A DNA stretch of 64,000 bases from positions 5,208,001-5,272,000 of the forward strand of contig NZ_CP108095.1 of NCBI RefSeq assembly GCF_036194065.1, written 5' to 3'. This document shows positions 27,476-36,008 of the stretch, piece after piece (within the stretch, counting starts at the first letter, position 1; each line of letters starts with the position of its first letter). This stretch comes from Streptomyces sp. NBC_00239. Its GTDB lineage: Bacteria; Actinomycetota; Actinomycetes; Streptomycetales; Streptomycetaceae. A program made the translations under genes and the position numbers. The notes under the pieces are model-generated. The model saw nothing but the letters and a program-made list of their open reading frames with translations. It ran no database searches and was not told the DNA's origin.

Positions 27476-28854
27476 CCCCGCCCGCCCCCGCGCCCGCCCC
27501 CTCCGCGGACGGCGCCCCGCACGAGACCGCCGCCGACCCGGGAGCGGCGGCCGCCCGGGCCACCGCCGGGATCCTCCACGACACCCTGCACGGGACCGAG
27601 CGCGGGGTGGTCGTCGACTCCCCGCCCGGCGCCGGGAAGTCCACCCTCGTGGTCACCGCGGCCCGCGAACTCGCCGCCGCCGGCCGCCGGCTGATGATCG
27701 TCGCGCAGACCAACGCGCAGGTGGACGACCTCGTCCTGCGGCTCGCCGCCAAGGACCCGCAGCTGCCGGTCGGCCGGCTGCACAGCAGCGACGCCGACGC
27801 CTACGACAAGGCCCTGCTCGACCTGCCCTCCGTCACGCTCGCCGCGAAGCCCGGCGACCTGGCCGCGCTGCCCGTCGTCGTCTCCACCGCCGCGAAATGG
27901 GCACACACCCAGGGCGTCGAGCCGTGGGAGCACGCGATCGTCGACGAGGCGTACCAGATGCGCTCCGACGCGCTGCTGGCCGTGGCCGGGCTGTTCGAGC
28001 GGGCGCTGTTCGTGGGCGACCCGGGGCAGCTGGACCCCTTCAGCGTGGTAGGCGCCGACCAGTGGGCGGGCCTGTCCCACGACCCGTCGGCGAGCGCCGT
28101 CGCCACCCTCCTCGCCCACAACCCCGGACTGCCCCAGCACCGGCTCCCGGTGTCCTGGCGACTGCCCGCCTCGGCGGCGCCGCTGGTCTCGGCCGCCTTC
28201 TACCCGTACACGCCGTTCCGCAGCGGCACCGGACCCGGGGACCGGCGGCTGTCGTACGGGACGGCCTCGGACGGCTCCGGCCCGGACCGGGTGCTCGACG
28301 AGGCCGCGGCGGCCGGCTGGGGGCTGCTCGAACTCCCCGCCCGGCACACCCCGCGCACGGACCCCGAGGCGGTGCGTGCGGTGGCTCTGGTGGTGCGCCG
28401 CGCCCTGGACCGCGGCGCCGTCGCCGTCTCGGAGCAGTCGCCGGACCCGGTCCCGCTGACCGGGGGCCGGATCGCGGTCGGCACCGCCCACCGCGACCAG
28501 GCGGCCGCCGTACGCGCGGCGCTGGCCGACCTGGGCGTCACGGGCGTGACCGTCGACACCGCGAACCGGCTGCAGGGCCGCGAGTACGACCTGACCGTGG
28601 TGCTGCACCCGCTGTCCGGCCGCCCCGACGCCACCGCCTTCCACCTGGAGACCGGCCGGCTGTGCGTGCTCACCTCCCGGCACCGGCACGCCTGCGTGGT
28701 CGTGGCCCGGGCGGGCATCGCGGACCTGCTGGACGAGCACCCGGGCACGGATCCGGTCCAGTTGGGGGTGGCGGTGAAGTTCCCGGACGGCTGGGAGGCC
28801 AACCACTCGGTGCTGGCCCACCTCGCGGAACACCGGGTGGTCTGGCGCCCCTGA
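27472..28854 (+). CDS. SF1B (UPF1/Dna2-like) helicase
   Basis: 460 residues. Walker A PPGAGKST (51-58), motif Ia AQTNAQVDDLVLRL, motif II VDEAYQM, motif III VGDPGQLDPF, motif IV-V HRDQAAAVRAAL and VDTANRLQGREYDLTVV, and motif VI SRHRHACVVV are all readable, in the order of UPF1-like superfamily 1 helicases. Only the two RecA domains are present; the usual N-terminal barrel is missing and may come from the upstream protein. GTG start overlaps the previous stop (GTGA). With the Fe-S nuclease it would form a Dna2-like nuclease-helicase, for DNA end or flap processing, or defence; not shown. Confidence 0.85.
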   Translation: MTPPAPAPAPSADGAPHETAADPGAAAARATAGILHDTLHGTERGVVVDSPPGAGKSTLVVTAARELAAAGRRLMIVAQTNAQVDDLVLRLAAKDPQLPVGRLHSSDADAYDKALLDLPSVTLAAKPGDLAALPVVVSTAAKWAHTQGVEPWEHAIVDEAYQMRSDALLAVAGLFERALFVGDPGQLDPFSVVGADQWAGLSHDPSASAVATLLAHNPGLPQHRLPVSWRLPASAAPLVSAAFYPYTPFRSGTGPGDRRLSYGTASDGSGPDRVLDEAAAAGWGLLELPARHTPRTDPEAVRAVALVVRRALDRGAVAVSEQSPDPVPLTGGRIAVGTAHRDQAAAVRAALADLGVTGVTVDTANRLQGREYDLTVVLHPLSGRPDATAFHLETGRLCVLTSRHRHACVVVARAGIADLLDEHPGTDPVQLGVAVKFPDGWEANHSVLAHLAEHRVVWRP

Positions 28855-28892
28855 CCCGGCGGGGTTCCGCGGCGGCGCGGGCACGGGCGCGG

Positions 28893-28929
28893 CGGCGCGG
28901 CCACACGCGGGTGTGGTGCGCCGCGCCGG
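28893..28929. terminator. Imperfect hairpin between convergent helicase and NsdA-like genes
   Basis: CCACAC/GTGTGG core with an outer GC stem separated by a small internal loop. It lies in the 76-bp gap between converging genes. Confidence 0.4.
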
Positions 28930-28930
28930 C

Positions 28931-30241
28931 TCAGAGAGCCGAGTGCCGGGACAGGAAGCCCGCCACCCGCGGGGAACGCTGGTGCGGCAGCAGCGCGACG
29001 GCGGTCGACGACAGCATGGCCGCCACCCGCGAGGACTGCACCTGCGGCAGCAGGTCCAGCACCTGCTCCCCGGCGGCCGCCGCCTCGTCGGGCACGCCCG
29101 CCCGCGCCAGGTCGTCGGCCAACTGCGCGGTGTACAGCGCCACGTTGCGCGCGAAATGCGGATCCTGGAGGTTCGAGGCCCGCCGGGCGTGACGGGCGGC
29201 CCGGCCGAACTCCCCGAGGGAGGACCAGCATCCGGCCTCCAGCGCCTCCAGCTCCGCCTCGCCGAAGAAGCTCATCCACTCGGGGTCGGCGTCCGAGGTC
29301 CCCCGGCCGAACAGGGTGTGCGCCCGTCCCAGGGCCTCCTCGCAGCCGGGCCGGTCGCCGAGACCGGCCCAGCCGGCCGCCTCCCGCAGGGTGAGCAGGC
29401 AGGACAGCCGGGCCGAGCCCACCGAGCGGGCCGCGCGCTGGCCCGCCTGGGCGGCCCGTACGGCCTCGCGCGGCCGGCCCGCGTCCCGGGCCAGGAAGGC
29501 CGTGTTGCAGAAGGCGTGCGCCTCCAGTGCCGCGTCACCCGAGACCCGGGCGGTGGCCAGCGCCTCCGCGTAGTGCGAGCGGGCCTCGCCGAAGCGGCGG
29601 GAGTCGTGGGCCAGCCAGCCCACCGAGATGGCCAGTTCGCCGGCGCCCGCGTGCAGCCGGTCCGCGGTGGACTGCCGGGTGGTGCCGGCGTCCAGCAGCG
29701 CGTACGCGGTCCGCAGCGGCTCGGCCGCCCGCCGGTGCAGGCCGTCCGCGCCGTGCCGGTCGTCGAGCAGCCGGATCTGGCGTACGGCCGCTTCCACGGC
29801 GTCGGCCTCGGCCTCGCCGGCCCGGCGGTGGGCTCCGGGGCGCCGGGGCAGGGTGAAGCCCAGGGTCGCGGCCGCCACGGTGGCGGATCCGCCGGAAATG
29901 AACGCGCGACGCAGCACGTCGCTCTCCTCAGACGAAGGGGGGGCGGGTGAAGGAAGTGCGGGGACGGGGGCGAAACGGTTCGGCCCCCTGCCGCGCACGG
30001 ATTCACGCGGCGAGAAACCCAGGTCGGACAGCGTGCGTCCGGGGAACATGTGCAGGAACACCCGTTCGTACGCGTAGTTGGGGCAGCGGATCTCGCCCGC
30101 CTCCACCCGCCCGATGTAGCGGGCGTCGCACGCGACCGTCTCGCCGATCTCCCGGGCGGCCCGGCGTACCAGCGCCGCGAATTCGGCGGGGGATTGCTGC
30201 CCGCGCAGCCGCCGGAAGGATTCGTTAGGTGACGTCACCAT
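28931..30241 (-). CDS. nsdA: NsdA-like XRE/TPR transcriptional regulator
   Basis: 436 residues. N-terminal segment NESFRRLRGQQSPAEFAALVRRAAREIGETV..DARYIGRVEAGEIRCPNYAYERVF is a helix-turn-helix region; then a variable linker, SEESDVLRRAF and a long tetratricopeptide-like helical part (residues ~150-430). This is the pattern of NsdA, a negative regulator of differentiation and antibiotic production in Streptomyces coelicolor. Start ATG 30241 preferred; GTG one codon later also fits. Convergent with the Dna2-like operon, divergent from a small gene. Orthology to nsdA is likely but paralogs exist. Confidence 0.72.
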   Translation of the reverse strand: MVTSPNESFRRLRGQQSPAEFAALVRRAAREIGETVACDARYIGRVEAGEIRCPNYAYERVFLHMFPGRTLSDLGFSPRESVRGRGPNRFAPVPALPSPAPPSSEESDVLRRAFISGGSATVAAATLGFTLPRRPGAHRRAGEAEADAVEAAVRQIRLLDDRHGADGLHRRAAEPLRTAYALLDAGTTRQSTADRLHAGAGELAISVGWLAHDSRRFGEARSHYAEALATARVSGDAALEAHAFCNTAFLARDAGRPREAVRAAQAGQRAARSVGSARLSCLLTLREAAGWAGLGDRPGCEEALGRAHTLFGRGTSDADPEWMSFFGEAELEALEAGCWSSLGEFGRAARHARRASNLQDPHFARNVALYTAQLADDLARAGVPDEAAAAGEQVLDLLPQVQSSRVAAMLSSTAVALLPHQRSPRVAGFLSRHSAL

Positions 30242-30503
30242 CGGACGTGCCCTCTCTGGCCAAAGTGCCGCCGGTGCCTGGGGGACCGGCGCGCAAGAAC
30301 GTACCGCCAGTGAAGGACGTCCTGGCAACTGTTTGGCTACAAAACGGATATCTCACCCGCGATCCGCCATGAACTGCCATCCTTTGCGGCGCCATGTTGC
30401 CGCCACCGTTGACGTTTCCGGGCGTTGAACCATGCGGAGTGGGACGGCTCCCCGCTCGTACGAGGACGAGGACCGAGGAGGGGTTCCCTTGGCGGAGGCT
30501 GGT

Positions 30504-30914
30504 ATGGAGACGAGTACGGACGCCGTCGGCGCGGGCGCCGAGCAGGGCGCCGCCCCCGACCTGGTGACCGTCCCCGCCCGACAGGGGCTGGAAGCGGTGG
30601 ACATCATCAGGCGCACCACCGCGGCCGCCTCCGGCGAGGGGCCCGGCCGGGTCGGCCCGGTCCTGCACGACGGGTCCGGCGACACCCTCGGCTTCCTGGT
30701 GCCCCCCGGCACCGCGGACGGCTGGGACCTGCCGGGCAGCGCCTGTACGCACACCTCGGGGCGTGGCATGCGTTTCGACGTGGCCCCCACGAGCGAGGGC
30801 ACCGGCTGGCTGCTGCCTCCGGAGGCCGCCGGGTCGGTCACCGACCCCGCGGTGCTGCGCGCGGCCCTCGGCGAGGCGGCCCGGCTGATCGAGGCCGCCG
30901 ACAACTGCCGCTGA
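30504..30914 (+). CDS. Conserved hypothetical protein
   Basis: 136 residues. Start ATG 30504 has GGAGG 5 bases upstream; the frame is open to 30432. Acidic, cytosolic, with LVTVPARQGLEAVDIIRR, VGPVLHDGSGDTLGFLVPPGTADGWDLPG and a C-terminal helix (AALGEAARLIEAADNC). The middle is like small nucleotide- or ligand-binding proteins of the Streptomyces 'LVPPG' type, but the function is unknown. Divergent from the NsdA-like gene and 45 bases ahead of the spermidine-synthase-like gene, so the two may share expression. Confidence 0.65.
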   Translation: METSTDAVGAGAEQGAAPDLVTVPARQGLEAVDIIRRTTAAASGEGPGRVGPVLHDGSGDTLGFLVPPGTADGWDLPGSACTHTSGRGMRFDVAPTSEGTGWLLPPEAAGSVTDPAVLRAALGEAARLIEAADNCR

Positions 30915-30946
30915 GGCCGCCGCGCACCAAGATCGTGTGATGAAGC

Positions 30947-30961
30947 GATAATGGGTGCGTG
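30947..30961 (+). promoter_or_regulatory. Possible leaderless promoter of spermidine-synthase-like gene
   Basis: GATAAT at 30947-30952, with the GTG start beginning 7 bases downstream of its end. No ribosome site is present, so transcription may start at the first base of the start codon, as in many Streptomyces leaderless mRNAs. No clear -35 box. Confidence 0.45.
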
Positions 30962-31822
30962 GCGAAGGGCAAGAACCGCGGACGTGCGACCCCCGAGGCC
31001 GTCGTCGCGCAGGTGGACGGCGGTCTGGCAGAGCTGGCTCCGGACCGGGAGCGGGCCCGCGCCTGGACGCTGCTGATCGACGGCGCCCCGCAGTCCCACG
31101 TGGACCTCGACGACCCCTCATACCTCGACTTCTCCTACCAGCGGCGGATCGGGCACGTCATCGACCTGGCCGCCCCCGCCCGGCAGCCGCTGAACGTGGT
31201 GCACCTCGGCGGCGGCGCCTTCACCCTGGCCCGCTACACGGCCGCCACCCGGCCCCGCTCGACCCAGCAGATCGTCGAGATCGACGCCGGCCTGGTGGCC
31301 TTCGTACGGGCCAACCTGCCGCTGGACCCGCAGGCCCGGGTCCGGGTGCGCGCGGTCGACGCGCGGGCCGGACTGGCCAAGGTCCCGGACGGCTGGGCGG
31401 ACCTCGTGATCGCCGACGTCTTCAGCGGCGCCCGCACCCCCGCGCACCTGACGAGCGCGGAATTCCTGGACGACGTACGCCGGGCGATGTCGCCCGCCGG
31501 CTGGTACGTCGCCAACCTCGCGGACGGGCCGCCGCTCGCGCACCTGCGGGGACAGATCGCCACCGCCGCCTCCCGGTTCGGTGAACTCGCGCTGGCCGCG
31601 GACCCGGTGGTGTTCCGGGGGAAACGATTCGGCAATGCGGTGCTCGTCGCATCCGACCGGGAGCTGCCGGTCGCCGAACTCACCCGGCGGGTCGCGAGCG
31701 ACCCGCACCCGGGCCGCGTCGAGCACGGCCGCGCCCTCGCCGACTTCACCGGGGGCGCGAGCCCGGTCTCCGACGCCTCGGCAGCGGCCTCCCCGGCCCC
31801 GCCGCCGTCCGTCTTCCGCTGA
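30959..31822 (+). CDS. Spermidine-synthase-like SAM-dependent aminopropyl/methyltransferase fold protein
   Basis: 287 residues. Rossmann-like core with VVHLGGGAFTLARY, the acidic EIDAGLVAFVRANL and VRAVDARAGLAKVPDGWADLVIADVFSGA, the pattern of spermidine synthase/SpeE-like proteins. SpeE proper uses decarboxylated SAM and putrescine; here the catalytic Asp region is IADVFSGA, so the substrate may differ. Low-complexity tail (ASAAASPAPPPS). GTG start with no ribosome site (see leaderless candidate). Confidence 0.8.
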   Translation: MAKGKNRGRATPEAVVAQVDGGLAELAPDRERARAWTLLIDGAPQSHVDLDDPSYLDFSYQRRIGHVIDLAAPARQPLNVVHLGGGAFTLARYTAATRPRSTQQIVEIDAGLVAFVRANLPLDPQARVRVRAVDARAGLAKVPDGWADLVIADVFSGARTPAHLTSAEFLDDVRRAMSPAGWYVANLADGPPLAHLRGQIATAASRFGELALAADPVVFRGKRFGNAVLVASDRELPVAELTRRVASDPHPGRVEHGRALADFTGGASPVSDASAAASPAPPPSVFR

Positions 31823-31885
31823 GCAGAGGCGCACCCTGCCGCCCGGCCGGTGCCCGGGCGGCACATCCCGCCTGGGCGGCAACAT

Positions 31886-31951
31886 CCAGCCTCGCCGGCG
31901 TTTGGGGCGCGGGTCCGGGCCGAGCCCGGTGCCCGGCGGAGCCGGGTTGCT
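31886..31951. repeat. Dispersed intergenic repeat, copy 1
   Basis: Contains an arm at 31886-31907 and the segment GGCGGAGCCGGGTTGCT at 31935-31951. The 17-base segment is identical to one at 42020-42036 and the arm is similar to that at 41989. It sits after a gene, in the same kind of place as copy 2. Confidence 0.6.
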
Positions 31952-31983
31952 CCCGGGGGCGGCGCCCGCGCTCGCGCAGCGGG

Positions 31984-32538
31984 TCAGCGTTCGTCGATCT
32001 CGATCGTCGGCGCGTGGTCGTGCCACGTGCAGAAGACGTTGACCTCGCGGTCGTCGCGGGTGAAGGTCACCCGGATCCAGAAGTCCTGCTTCCACACCTG
32101 GATCCGCCAGCCGGCCGCCGGCGTCGCGGACAGCAACCGCGCCGAGGACGTGCCCAGGTCGAAGGCGACCCGGCCGCCGTCGACCGTACGGCTCTCGACC
32201 CGCCCGGAGTCCCGGCCCGCGCCGTCGTCGTGCCGGGCCAACGGACGGCGGCTGCCCGCGGGTTCCGGATCCTGCGCCGGAGCGGTCGAACGGGCGGGCG
32301 GCGAAGGCGTCGCGGACGGCCCGGCCGACGGCGTTCCCGAGGGGACGGGAGAGGGGGAGCGCGAGGGCGCGGCGGCCCGCCAGGTCGAGGAGGCCTGCGG
32401 GTCCGACGAGAGCGGCAGCGCGCGCGGCGGATCGTAGGCGGTGCCCGACATCACCGAGTGCACCCCCCACCACGACAGGGTCATCGCGGCGCCCGTCGCC
32501 AGGGTCCACGCCAGCGCGTGCACGAGTCCTCGTCTCAT
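31984..32538 (-). CDS. Membrane-anchored or secreted hypothetical protein
   Basis: 184 residues. ATG 32538 begins a basic start plus hydrophobic helix (ALAWTLATGAAMTLSWWGVHS), then a Pro/Ser/Ala-rich linker and a compact C-terminal domain of ~80 residues with alternating beta pattern (VAFDLGTSSARLLSATPAAGW, DFWIRVTFTRDDREVNVFCTWHDHAPTIEI). Function not recognised. Divergent from the response regulator, so it may be a target or sensor-accessory of that system. Confidence 0.72.
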   Translation of the reverse strand: MRRGLVHALAWTLATGAAMTLSWWGVHSVMSGTAYDPPRALPLSSDPQASSTWRAAAPSRSPSPVPSGTPSAGPSATPSPPARSTAPAQDPEPAGSRRPLARHDDGAGRDSGRVESRTVDGGRVAFDLGTSSARLLSATPAAGWRIQVWKQDFWIRVTFTRDDREVNVFCTWHDHAPTIEIDER

Positions 32539-32617
32539 CGGGGGACATACTGCACCACGCCCCCCAGAGGTGTCCCACCGCCGGTGCGGGTCCCCCGAAT
32601 GGCGTACGGTGCCGCCC

Positions 32618-33307
32618 ATGGCAAGTGTGCTCGTGGTCGAGGACGACCAGTTCGTACGTTCCGCCCTCATCCGGCACCTCACCGACGCCGCGCACACCGT
32701 GCGCAGCGTCGGCACCGCCCTGGAGGCCCTCCGGGAAGTCGCCCACTTCCGCTTCGACGTGGTCATCCTCGACCTCGGACTGCCCGATCTGGACGGGGCG
32801 GAGGCGCTGAAGATGCTGCGCGGCATCACCGACGTACCGGTGATCATCGCGACCGCCCGGGACGACGAGTCCGAGATCGTCCGGCTGCTGAACGACGGCG
32901 CCGACGACTACCTGACGAAACCGTTCTCCGTGGAGCACCTCTCGGCCCGGATGGCCGCCGTGCTGCGCCGCTCCCGGTCCGCCGCCGGGGCCGAGCCGCC
33001 CTCCCGCGTCCTGCGCGTCGGCGGCCTCGCCATCGACCCGCTGCGCCGCAGCGCCGAACTGGACGGGGCGGTACTCGACCTGACCCGGCGCGAGTTCGAC
33101 CTGCTCGCCTTCCTCGCCGGCCGGCCCGGGGTGGTCGTGGCGCGCAAGGAGCTGCTGGCCGAGGTCTGGCAGCAGTCGTACGGGGACGACCAGACCATCG
33201 ACGTCCACCTGTCCTGGCTGCGACGCAAGCTCGGCGAGACGGCCGCCCGACCCCGCTACCTGCACACCCTGCGCGGAGTGGGTGTGAAGCTGGAACCGCC
33301 GCTGTGA
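32618..33307 (+). CDS. OmpR-family response regulator
   Basis: 229 residues. Receiver domain with acid pair ED8-D10, phosphoacceptor Asp52 (VILDLGLPD) and Lys101 (LTKPF); C-terminal OmpR/PhoB-type winged helix with the recognition region TIDVHLSWLRRKL and C-terminal beta hairpin. ATG 32618. The histidine kinase gene follows after 7 bases, so the two form one operon and likely one phosphorelay. Signal and target genes are unknown. Confidence 0.92.
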   Translation: MASVLVVEDDQFVRSALIRHLTDAAHTVRSVGTALEALREVAHFRFDVVILDLGLPDLDGAEALKMLRGITDVPVIIATARDDESEIVRLLNDGADDYLTKPFSVEHLSARMAAVLRRSRSAAGAEPPSRVLRVGGLAIDPLRRSAELDGAVLDLTRREFDLLAFLAGRPGVVVARKELLAEVWQQSYGDDQTIDVHLSWLRRKLGETAARPRYLHTLRGVGVKLEPPL

Positions 33308-33314
33308 GCGTCCG

Positions 33315-34757
33315 ATGAGATGGGCGCTGGTCCGCGTCTGCCTGGCGGTCACCGCGATGGTGGTGGTCGCCTTCGCCGTACCCCTCGGCCTGGTGGTCCA
33401 GGAGATGGCCCGCGACCGGGCGTTCTCGAACGCCGAGCGGCAGGCCGCCGCCATCGGCCCCACCCTGTCGATCACGACCGACCGGCGGCAGCTGGCCCGC
33501 GCCGTCGCGTCCACGCAGATGGGCGCGGCCGGGCGGATGGCCGTCCACGTGCCGGCCGTCGAGGCCGACCCCGACGCCGGGGTGGCGGGCGCCGGGCCCG
33601 TGGACATCGGCGAGGGCTGGGCGGGCGCCCGGGCCGTCGCCGACACCCGGCGGCTGGGCCGGGCCACCACCACCGGCGTGGCGGGCGGCGGCTCCGTACT
33701 GCTCCAGCCCACCGCCATCGGCTCCGGCGGCATCGCGGTCGTCGAGATCCACATCCCGGAGGGCGAGGTCAGCAACGGCGTGGGAACGGCCTGGCTGGTG
33801 CTCGCCGGGGTCGGGACCGCGCTGGTCATCGGCTCGGTGGCGGTCGCGGACCGGCTCGGCGTACGGATGGTCCAGCCGGCCGCGCGGCTCGCGGACGCGG
33901 CGCAGCAGCTGGGCGAGGGGCGGCTCGGCGCCCGGGTGCCGGAGGACGGCCCCAAGGAACTCCGCTCGGCGGCGGTCGCGTTCAACTCGATGGCGGACCA
34001 GGTGGTCGAACTCCTGGCCAACGAGCGCGAGCTGGCCGCCGACCTCTCGCACCGGCTGCGCACCCCGCTCACCGTGCTGCGGCTCAACGCGGCCTCGCTC
34101 GGGGACGGCCCGGCGGCCGAGCAGACCCGCGCGGCGGTGGAGCAGCTCGAACGCGAGGTGGACACGATCATCCGCACCGCCCGCGAGCAGCGGCCGCAGG
34201 AGTCCGGCCGGCACCCCGGACCGGGAGCGGGCTGCGACGCCTCGGAGGTGATCCGCGAGCGGATGGCGTTCTGGTCGGCGCTGGCGGAGGACGAGGGCCG
34301 CGAGGTCCGGCTGGCCGGGGTGGACCGCACGGTGCGGGTGCCGGTCGCCCGGCCCGAACTGGCCGCCGCGCTCGACGCGATGCTCGGCAACGTCTTCCGG
34401 CACACCCCGGAGGGGACCCCGTTCGCGGTGGACGTGCACGACGCGGGCGACGCGGTGATCGTGCTGGTCTCGGACGCGGGCGCCGGCATCGCCGACCCGG
34501 ACGCGGCGCTGCGGCGCGGCAACGACGGCGGCCGGGACGGCTCCACGGGCCTGGGGCTGGACATCGTCCGGCGGGTCGCCGAGGCCACCGGCGGTGACGT
34601 GCGGATCGGGCGCTCGGTGCTCGGCGGGACCGAGGTGCGGGTGTGGATCGGGCCGGACGGGCGGGAGCGGCCGTCGGCGCAGGGGCGGCGCGGCCACCGG
34701 GGTGCGGTCCGGCGCCGCAAGCGGGCTTCGACGCAGGGGCGCGGGCGCGCCTCATGA
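33315..34757 (+). CDS. Sensor histidine kinase
   Basis: 480 residues. Membrane helix near 8-28, an extracytoplasmic part to ~155, a second helix near 158-178, HAMP region, HisKA domain with His246 (ADLSHRLRTPLT), N box MLGNVFRHTPEG, G1 SDAGAGI and G2 STGLGLDIV. Histidine autophosphorylation and transfer to the upstream regulator are expected. The sensor domain has no recognised ligand motif. Basic Gly/Arg tail at the C-terminus. Confidence 0.92.
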   Translation: MRWALVRVCLAVTAMVVVAFAVPLGLVVQEMARDRAFSNAERQAAAIGPTLSITTDRRQLARAVASTQMGAAGRMAVHVPAVEADPDAGVAGAGPVDIGEGWAGARAVADTRRLGRATTTGVAGGGSVLLQPTAIGSGGIAVVEIHIPEGEVSNGVGTAWLVLAGVGTALVIGSVAVADRLGVRMVQPAARLADAAQQLGEGRLGARVPEDGPKELRSAAVAFNSMADQVVELLANERELAADLSHRLRTPLTVLRLNAASLGDGPAAEQTRAAVEQLEREVDTIIRTAREQRPQESGRHPGPGAGCDASEVIRERMAFWSALAEDEGREVRLAGVDRTVRVPVARPELAAALDAMLGNVFRHTPEGTPFAVDVHDAGDAVIVLVSDAGAGIADPDAALRRGNDGGRDGSTGLGLDIVRRVAEATGGDVRIGRSVLGGTEVRVWIGPDGRERPSAQGRRGHRGAVRRRKRASTQGRGRAS

Positions 34758-34791
34758 GGGGTTTGTCCGTATCTGGGTAGCGTCCGGGCCC

Positions 34792-34956
34792 ATGGACACC
34801 CTTATCTTCGGCGGGATCCTCGCCACCTTGCTGGCGATGTACCGGCAGTCGTCCAGGACGGTCGTGCTGGGCGCCTGGTTCGTCATGCTGATCGCCGTGA
34901 TCCTGCTGATGGCGCATCACATCACCGGCGGCCTCGCCCTGAAGCTGAGCTACTGA
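34792..34956 (+). CDS. Small membrane protein (DUF5993-like)
   Basis: 54 residues, two hydrophobic helices (LIFGGILATLLAMY and VVLGAWFVMLIAVILLMA). ATG 34792 lies 9-14 bases after TAGCGT, so a leaderless start is possible. It precedes the DsbB-like gene by 3 bases, and proteins of this type commonly accompany DsbB homologues. Possible partner of that enzyme; role unknown. Confidence 0.75.
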   Translation: MDTLIFGGILATLLAMYRQSSRTVVLGAWFVMLIAVILLMAHHITGGLALKLSY

Positions 34957-34959
34957 CCG

Positions 34960-35595
34960 ATGGCGATGAACAGCATCCTCCCGGACGCCTCCCCGATGGC
35001 GGGCGGGCTGCTCGGCCGGGTCCAGTACTGGTTCGCCTGCTTCTTCGCCTTCGGCTGGACGGGTGTCGTCTGCGGCGGGCTCTATTACCAGTTCGTGGAA
35101 TGGGAGTACCCCTGCCCGCTCTGCATCGCCCAGCGGATGTTCATGCTGCTGGCTGCCATCGGCGCGGGGGTGATCATCCGCCGCGGGATGAACGGATCCG
35201 TCTCGGGGCGCGACTACATGATGGGCTGGGGCCTGGCCCTGGTCGCGGTGGTGGCGGGCTCCTTCGCCTCCTGGCGGCAGACGATGCTGCACATCCTGCC
35301 CGGCGACAAGGGCTACGGCAGCGAGGTCTTCGGGCTGCACCTGTACGTGTGGGCGTGGATCCTGTTCACCGCCTCCGTGGTCGCCGTGGGTGTGGTGATG
35401 GCCTTCGCGCACGCGACGGCCGGCCGCTCGGTGCCCGCCTCGTACCGGCTGCCCGGGCAGCTCGTGCTCGGCTTCCTGGCGCTGGTGATCGCCGTGAACG
35501 TGGTGGCCGTCTTCTTCGAGGAGGGCTTCCACTGGTTCCTGCCGGACGACCCGTCGCGGTACGAGCTGCTGTACGACCTGGGCATCCTCGACTGA
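34960..35595 (+). CDS. Disulfide-bond formation protein B-like (DsbB family)
   Basis: 211 residues with about five membrane helices. CPLC at 52-55 (EYPCPLCIAQRM) is the redox-active pair used to pass electrons to quinone; no second external Cys pair typical of enterobacterial DsbB is seen, so this is the actinobacterial short form or a partial reaction partner. Start ATG 34960, 3 bases after the small membrane protein. Confidence 0.85.
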   Translation: MAMNSILPDASPMAGGLLGRVQYWFACFFAFGWTGVVCGGLYYQFVEWEYPCPLCIAQRMFMLLAAIGAGVIIRRGMNGSVSGRDYMMGWGLALVAVVAGSFASWRQTMLHILPGDKGYGSEVFGLHLYVWAWILFTASVVAVGVVMAFAHATAGRSVPASYRLPGQLVLGFLALVIAVNVVAVFFEEGFHWFLPDDPSRYELLYDLGILD

Positions 35596-35646
35596 ACGCC
35601 GGGGGGCTCGGTCGGGCGGGTTCGTGGGGTCTGTGGGGTGCGCGGG

Positions 35647-35696
35647 ACGGCAGCGGCCGCCGTCCCGCGCTTCGCGCGAGCGGCGGCCGCTGCCGT
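35647..35696. terminator. Bidirectional terminator between DsbB-like and downstream genes
   Basis: 16-bp perfect inverted repeat (35647-35662 with 35681-35696) with an 18-base GC-rich loop. The genes on both sides converge here. Confidence 0.7.
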
Positions 35697-35705
35697 CGGG
35701 CCCGT

Positions 35706-36008
35706 TCAGCCCGGGGTGGCCTTCATCTGCTCCAGCCCCTTTGCCAGACCCTCACGGTCCATCACCGGAACGACCGAGATCTCGGCGTTGAACTGCATGA
35801 ACAAGTCCTCCAGCATGGGCGGCATCTGGGAACTGTCCTGCAGGTCGAAGACCATCCAGCAGGACCGCACTCCGCCGTCCAGGCCGAAGTAGGCGGCCTC
35901 CGGCTTGAGCGCGTCCATCATCGCGGCCATGGCCTTCGGCAGGCTTCCGCTCTTCAGGGCCTCGTTGCCGGCCTGAGTGTCGATGAGCGCGTGGAGCATG
36001 ACTCGCAT
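35706..36008 (-). CDS. Small conserved protein, ferredoxin-like fold candidate
   Basis: 100 residues, GGAG ahead of the ATG at 36008. Composition MLHALIDTQAGNEALKSGSL then CWMVFDLQDSSQMPPMLEDLF and MQFNAEISVVPVM looks like a dimeric alpha/beta barrel protein of the EthD/muconolactone-isomerase size class, in which substrate or heme could bind. Not assigned further. It stands alone between converging and diverging genes. Confidence 0.7.
   Translation of the reverse strand: MRVMLHALIDTQAGNEALKSGSLPKAMAAMMDALKPEAAYFGLDGGVRSCWMVFDLQDSSQMPPMLEDLFMQFNAEISVVPVMDREGLAKGLEQMKATPG

Noticed and set aside
24735..28854. CRISPR-associated Cas4 locus
   Set aside because: The Fe-S nuclease is Cas4-like, but there are no repeat-spacer arrays and no cas1, cas2 or interference genes in the window.
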